Part shown: piece after piece, positions 55,193 through 64,000 of the stretch | Numbering within the stretch: position 1 is the stretch's first letter | Layout of the letters: each line of letters begins with the position of its first letter | Origin: Ficedula albicollis | Lineage: Eukaryota > Chordata > Aves > Passeriformes > Muscicapidae | Length of the DNA: 64,000 nt | Direction: 5' to 3' | NCBI RefSeq assembly: GCF_000247815.1 | Contig: NC_021672.1 | Span: 71,589,437-71,653,436 of the forward strand | Made by a program: the position numbers and the translations under genes | Notes under the pieces: generated by a model | The model's database searches: none | What the model was told of the DNA's origin: nothing | The model's input: only the letters and a program-made list of their open reading frames with translations

Positions 55193-55326
55193 GCAAAACA
55201 GTGCATCATCCTATTAAAAATAAAAAAAAAAAGGCAGAGTTTAAAGTTTTGGTTCCATGGCAAAACAGTGCATCATCCTATTAAAAATTAAAAAAAAAAA
55301 GGCAGAGTTTAAAGTTTTGGTTCCAT
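55193..55326. repeat. Two-copy tandem duplication, 67-bp unit
   Basis: The unit beginning GCAAAACAGTGCATCATCCT occurs at 55193-55259 and 55260-55326. The copies differ only in the A-run (AAAAATAAAA versus AAAAATTAAA). Confidence 0.92.
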
Positions 55327-56744
55327 GGGGTTGTATGTGAATGAAATGCATTCACCCAAATATTCATGGGAAGAGAAGGAAAGAGGAGGTGGAAAGGGAA
55401 AATTTATGTTTATTGATCACTGATAAATATCCCAATCTCTCATCAATACCTTTATGTACCCCTTGAGCTCTGCCTGCCTGCCTGTCATGAAATCTTTGAT
55501 CTGAGCTGAGGAAGTAACTTCTACACATCCCAAAAATTAGGAAGATGCTCAAGTACTGTTCCTGGAAAAGATGGTTTTCAAAACAAAGGCTTCAAGCTAG
55601 AGGAAATATTAATGACAGTTAAGTGTTATCTCTTATTTCTGCTGTTTCCTGCTCCCAGTACTCTCCAGTTTTAGATTGTCACAAGAAAGAGTTGGTTTCA
55701 GCTAGAGATCTTGCTACTGGCCATAACCATTAGTTTTGGCTAGATTGTTTTCTGAGGCAGTAAATTCCACAGAAAGGTTACAGAAAATGGCACTTCTATG
55801 CAAAATTTCCAAATTTGTTGCCCTTTAATTTTATTAAATATGCTGCTCCTCTCAATGAATGTTACTCTGTGAAATTTTATACACTTCCTTATAGAATATT
55901 TCACTTCATTATAAAACATTTTAGTACTAAGCATTTAAAAAAATGTTACCAAAGCATTCTATAGTCATTAGAAATCAATTAACAATTTATTCAAGGAACA
56001 GAAGCCTAGCCCAGGTGCCCTAACTTACTTTCCATTAAGCTGCAGCTCTCCAGCACTGTGCACCAAGGGAGATTTCTATTTTTTTCTTTTTTTTTTTATT
56101 CAGCTTTCTACTTTCCAGTGACAGCTGGCCTTTTCTGGATTAAACTTTTCCTGTGACCCTCTCATGTTTTTGAAAGACATTCACCACAAAGTGTCAGGGT
56201 GTGAGTGTGTGAATTGTGAAGTCAGCAGAATTTGGATTGTGCCTCCCCCTCCCATTAAGTGACTGAAAGTCTGTGCTGGGTGATGCTCAACCACAATGGT
56301 AATAGGTTAAATGCCTCCAACATTGTTTTTGAGCTGTGGTGCCTGTGTAAAGAATGAGACACTTGCAAATGTGCCAGACTATTATCCCTGGGAAAGAAAA
56401 AAGTATGACTAAACAACTAATGCATGAATGTCTCCTGTGGCCTTGCCAATGTGACTTCACCTGTGTCTTCTGAAGAATCAGAAGACAAAAGCACAAAGGT
56501 CTTTTAGGAAAGACTTTTATTCCTTGGTCCCTACTGAAACTGCTGATAGTAATTGAGATCAGCAGAACACAGAGTTAAAAACCTTGGTGTTATTTCTAGG
56601 TGATAACCTGTACCATTGAGAGAAAAGCCTTTGCTGAAATGCTGTAGGCATGGTAGCAATTAAGGATGCTTGGCAAAGGTAGAGCTCTTCCAACAGACCT
56701 CATATGTGCTGAAATGACCTCTTTTTGTCATGAAACTCAGTGGT

Positions 56745-56835
56745 TTCTTCAGCAAGGTAGTGTCCCACTCTGCAGATTGGAAAACTGAAGCATAATGAGC
56801 CAGATGATGTCCCCACAGTGCCAGAGAGGACATGC
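56745..56835. repeat. Possible MIR/L2-type ancient repeat remnant
   Basis: CTCTGCAGATTGGAAAACTG, AAGCATAATGAGCC and CCCCACAGTGCCAGAGAGGA recall the cancer-of-age core 'ATGGGGAAACTGAGGCACAGAG' style segment found in ancient SINE/LINE relics. The match is weak and decayed. Confidence 0.25.
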
Positions 56836-57270
56836 AGGGAATAATAATAACAAGAAGGAATCCTTATCTTCAAAATCTCTGGGAGATGATGCATGAATGC
56901 TCTGAAATGTGCCAGCTGTTGAGAATGGTGACATGTAAGTGTTGAGATGTGAGCAGTGGAAGGTTGGGCAGTTTGACTCAGAAAGCAGAATTATTTCCAT
57001 AAATGACAATCTGCAGATCCCCACTGATCCTGTGCTTCCAGCTGATGTAGCAATTGTTCCATACATGCTTAAGTTGGCATCAGGTTGCAATCACCTGGAC
57101 TGAAAGTTGTAATTCAGACCTACACTGGTTGATATGAGAGACTTTGTTGAGAACTGTGAATTTAGGAGATGATTTACCTTTTCTGGTGGGATTCCCAGGG
57201 TTAGTAGCAAGCACTCAGGGAGAAGTGTTGCATTCAGGCACCAGAAAACTGAGCTGTACCAGGAGTTGTC

Positions 57271-57378
57271 CACCCCAGGCAGGTAACTTATAACTGAGCC
57301 AGTTCCTCTTCACTGGGGCCAACCCACCCCAGGCAGGTAACTTATAACTGAGCCACTTCCTCTTCACTGGGGACAAAA
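57271..57378. repeat. Two-copy tandem duplication, 54-bp unit
   Basis: The unit CACCCCAGGCAGGTAACTTA and onward occurs at 57271-57324 and 57325-57378, differing at two or so bases (GCCAGTTCC versus GCCACTTCC; GGGGCC versus GGGGAC). Confidence 0.9.
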
Positions 57379-59669
57379 GTAAAAATATATTTTGCAGACT
57401 TCATTTTCTGCACTCAGAAGGGTCTAAATGGCAACACTGGCCTTGCTGTTACTGTTTTGAGTAAGTCCATTCCTACTCTTTTTCCCCCCACTTTCACCAA
57501 TTTCCTGCATTTCCCCTGCAGTTGTTTTTCAGGAGCAAGCAGTGAGCTCACAGTGTGCTGTTTCCTTATTGCAGGGAGGTTTTAACATAATTTAACAAAC
57601 ACTTAACATTATATGACCATATAAAATGCATTTCCATCATCTGTGGGTCAGTCCCAGGGGAATAATCTCATCTCATAATAATGGAATAATCTCATCTGTA
57701 GTAAGGAAAAATGACACAAGAGCACCAAACATAGGAAAGTCCAGCAACAGAGACTCAGCTGTTTGCCAAATATTGAATTTCTCTCTGCTTGAGAAGCTCT
57801 TGCTTTCTCTGCCCCTCAGCTTCTCTGTTATGTATATAACTGCAATAAAAAGCAGATGAAAAGCTGACCTCTGAAATTTTCAGTCTGGCAAGTCCCAAGT
57901 GCTCTGCTGTACCAGAATGCAGGTCTGCTTTACTGGACTGATTTGTGCTGATGCTGGCTGGTGCAATTGTTATGAATTTGTGCAGGCATTGGGAATAGCA
58001 GGGTACACTGTATTCTAGTTATATACTTTACCAGGACGTCCTGGAAGCTTCTTGCCATCAGGAAATTTCTTCATGCCAGGGAAGGTTTATTCCCCCTCCT
58101 GACGTGCGCTTGACCTCTGTACCTGGCACCTTGGCCTTTGATCTTTAGGATTGTCTTGTACCACAGCTTTGAGAAGTTCTGCTTTCCCAGCTGACAAAAA
58201 AAATCCCAAACTGATGAGAGATGAATACCATGCAGCTGAGGCTTTTTTATCACCATCTATCATAATTAGAGGGATGTCAATTCATCACTGTGCCCACAGA
58301 GGTAAATTCTTATGGTAGTTTCTGAAAGTCATCCATACTCATTGTTTGTGCAGATTGCTCTATATAGATATTAGTGTTCTTTGTAGGAGAGAGGGGGTGT
58401 TAAATCTCATTTCTTTCCTGAAATCCAACTTGGGCATTTACATTTTGCCTTCCTGGTTTCCCAGGGGGTCTCAGGTGAATTTTTGCTTCCATCTTTATAT
58501 TTGATGATGCTTTATTCTCATTAAAGCCCTGATGTGCAGTAGACACCAGGGGTGCTGCTTTTTGGCCACATGGGATGAAATGTGGCTTCCAAGCATAAAG
58601 AGTATGATTTATAAACTAACTGAAAAGTTCTGCAAAACTCTAAAAAGGGAAGTTTATTATGCTTAGGGAATGTTAGCAGCTCAGGTACTCTTCTGCCCAT
58701 CAAAAGTATTTATCCTGTGAGGAAGGAGCTGATGAACTGTTTTCACAGAGGCAGATTTTGAGCTTGTTTTTTAATGAGTCTGCTTCAGTTCAGTCACAGC
58801 TGAAGGAGCCCTGAGATGGAGTTCTGGGTTGGTCCATTGACTGTGGACTATTGCCAGACAAGAACTTTAGTGACTCTGCTTTGGAAGAAAAATGGATAAT
58901 GGACTTCCATCCCCAATGAACTGATTATATTAGTGTTACTCTCCTGCCTTGTCTTACTGAAGGTCTGAAATTCCTTTCCTGCGTTGTTATGAATCTTGAG
59001 TGAAATTACCTCCCCTGAAGTGTTTCTAATTGCCCATGTATGGAAGGATATTTCTTCTGTGATTCCAACAAATGTTTAGGTTGTAAAGGAAAGAGCATTT
59101 TCCTGGAAAGAGGAGACAAAATTTTCAAAAGAGTGGAAAACAAAGGAATGTAGATTGCTTTATGCCTTTAGATACTTTAAAGTCTGCAATTTATGTTCAT
59201 AAATCAATTTAGTGCTCCTGAAAATGTTAACCACCATCTGTTTCTTTAATGATGCTACGTCTGGATCCAAAGATAAGTGTTTATGAGGAGTAAAGAAGGG
59301 ACTCTGTTATTTTTTTATGCCATTATGAAAGTGAGATTCTATTAAGGTATCCAGAAACTTTCCAAAATTTTGAGCTTTGAAGGAGAATTCCAAATGAAAT
59401 AGTGTTTATGTACTAGATGCTTTTAAAATATATACAAAATCTTATTATGGGCTAGAACTGGACCTCATATAATACAGATTCTGATGCTAAGATAAGTCTC
59501 CCTGGCAGCAGAGGGTCATATGTGTGAGCAGCCAAGTTTAAAATTCAGGGGGTGGACCATTCATAGTGTTGTAAGTAAATTCCAAAAAGTAAATCCACAA
59601 TTTTTGAGCATCCAGTAGGACACATTGTTATATCCTAGGCTGTACTAGACACTGACTGTGAGGAAATAG

Positions 59670-64000
<4,331 letters not shown>

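Overview
This window is vertebrate genomic DNA, most likely from a bird. It lies inside one large gene on the + strand: the L-type voltage-gated calcium channel alpha-1 subunit CaV1.3 (CACNA1D). Assignment to CACNA1D rather than CACNA1C rests on paralog-specific residues recalled from the families: [20 protein letters not shown] in S2, [10 protein letters not shown] before S4, [10 protein letters not shown] after S5, and PAEDDPSPC in the pore turret. The avian suggestion rests on a truncated CR1 LINE at about 49.69-50.10 kb, a second CR1 tail at about 52.43-52.52 kb, and the intron sizes. Species cannot be stated.

Layout: exon 4 (IS2-S3, 11444-11583), exon 5 (IS3-S4, 18510-18649), exon 6 (IS5 and turret, 38315-38476), exon 7 (domain I pore loop, 40024-40220), a second near-identical exon 7 (41810-42006), then the mutually exclusive IS6 exons, here called 8a (59826-59929) and 8b (60311-60414). 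Exon numbers are inferred by analogy with the human gene. All junctions are GT-AG and the phases chain correctly, so exons 4-5-6-7-8a or 4-5-6-7-8b read continuously through transmembrane domain I. Exons 1-3 (N-terminus, IS1) and exon 9 (I-II linker) are not in the window. The rest, about 98% of the sequence, is intron.

The main anomaly is a 1786-bp direct tandem duplication (39719-41504 and 41505-43290; 2 mismatches seen, 2-bp junction homology) that copies exon 7 with its splice sites. Exon 7 is 197 nt, so splicing in both copies shifts the frame and ends in a stop in exon 8a or 8b. It is either a very recent real duplication or a false duplication in the assembly.

The introns also hold an unusual number of two-copy tandem duplications, five of them with 67-72 bp units, plus a nested duplication cluster (4.79-5.57 kb) and a composite minisatellite (32.93-33.48 kb). 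There are five poly-C islands set inside A/T homopolymers, the largest with 209 and 163 C, a 475-bp (CT)n tract and a long inverted repeat. The poly-C islands, and perhaps some duplications, may be assembly or sequencing artefacts. I found no RNA gene, CRISPR array, intact transposon or second protein gene, and nothing that looks like an undescribed system.
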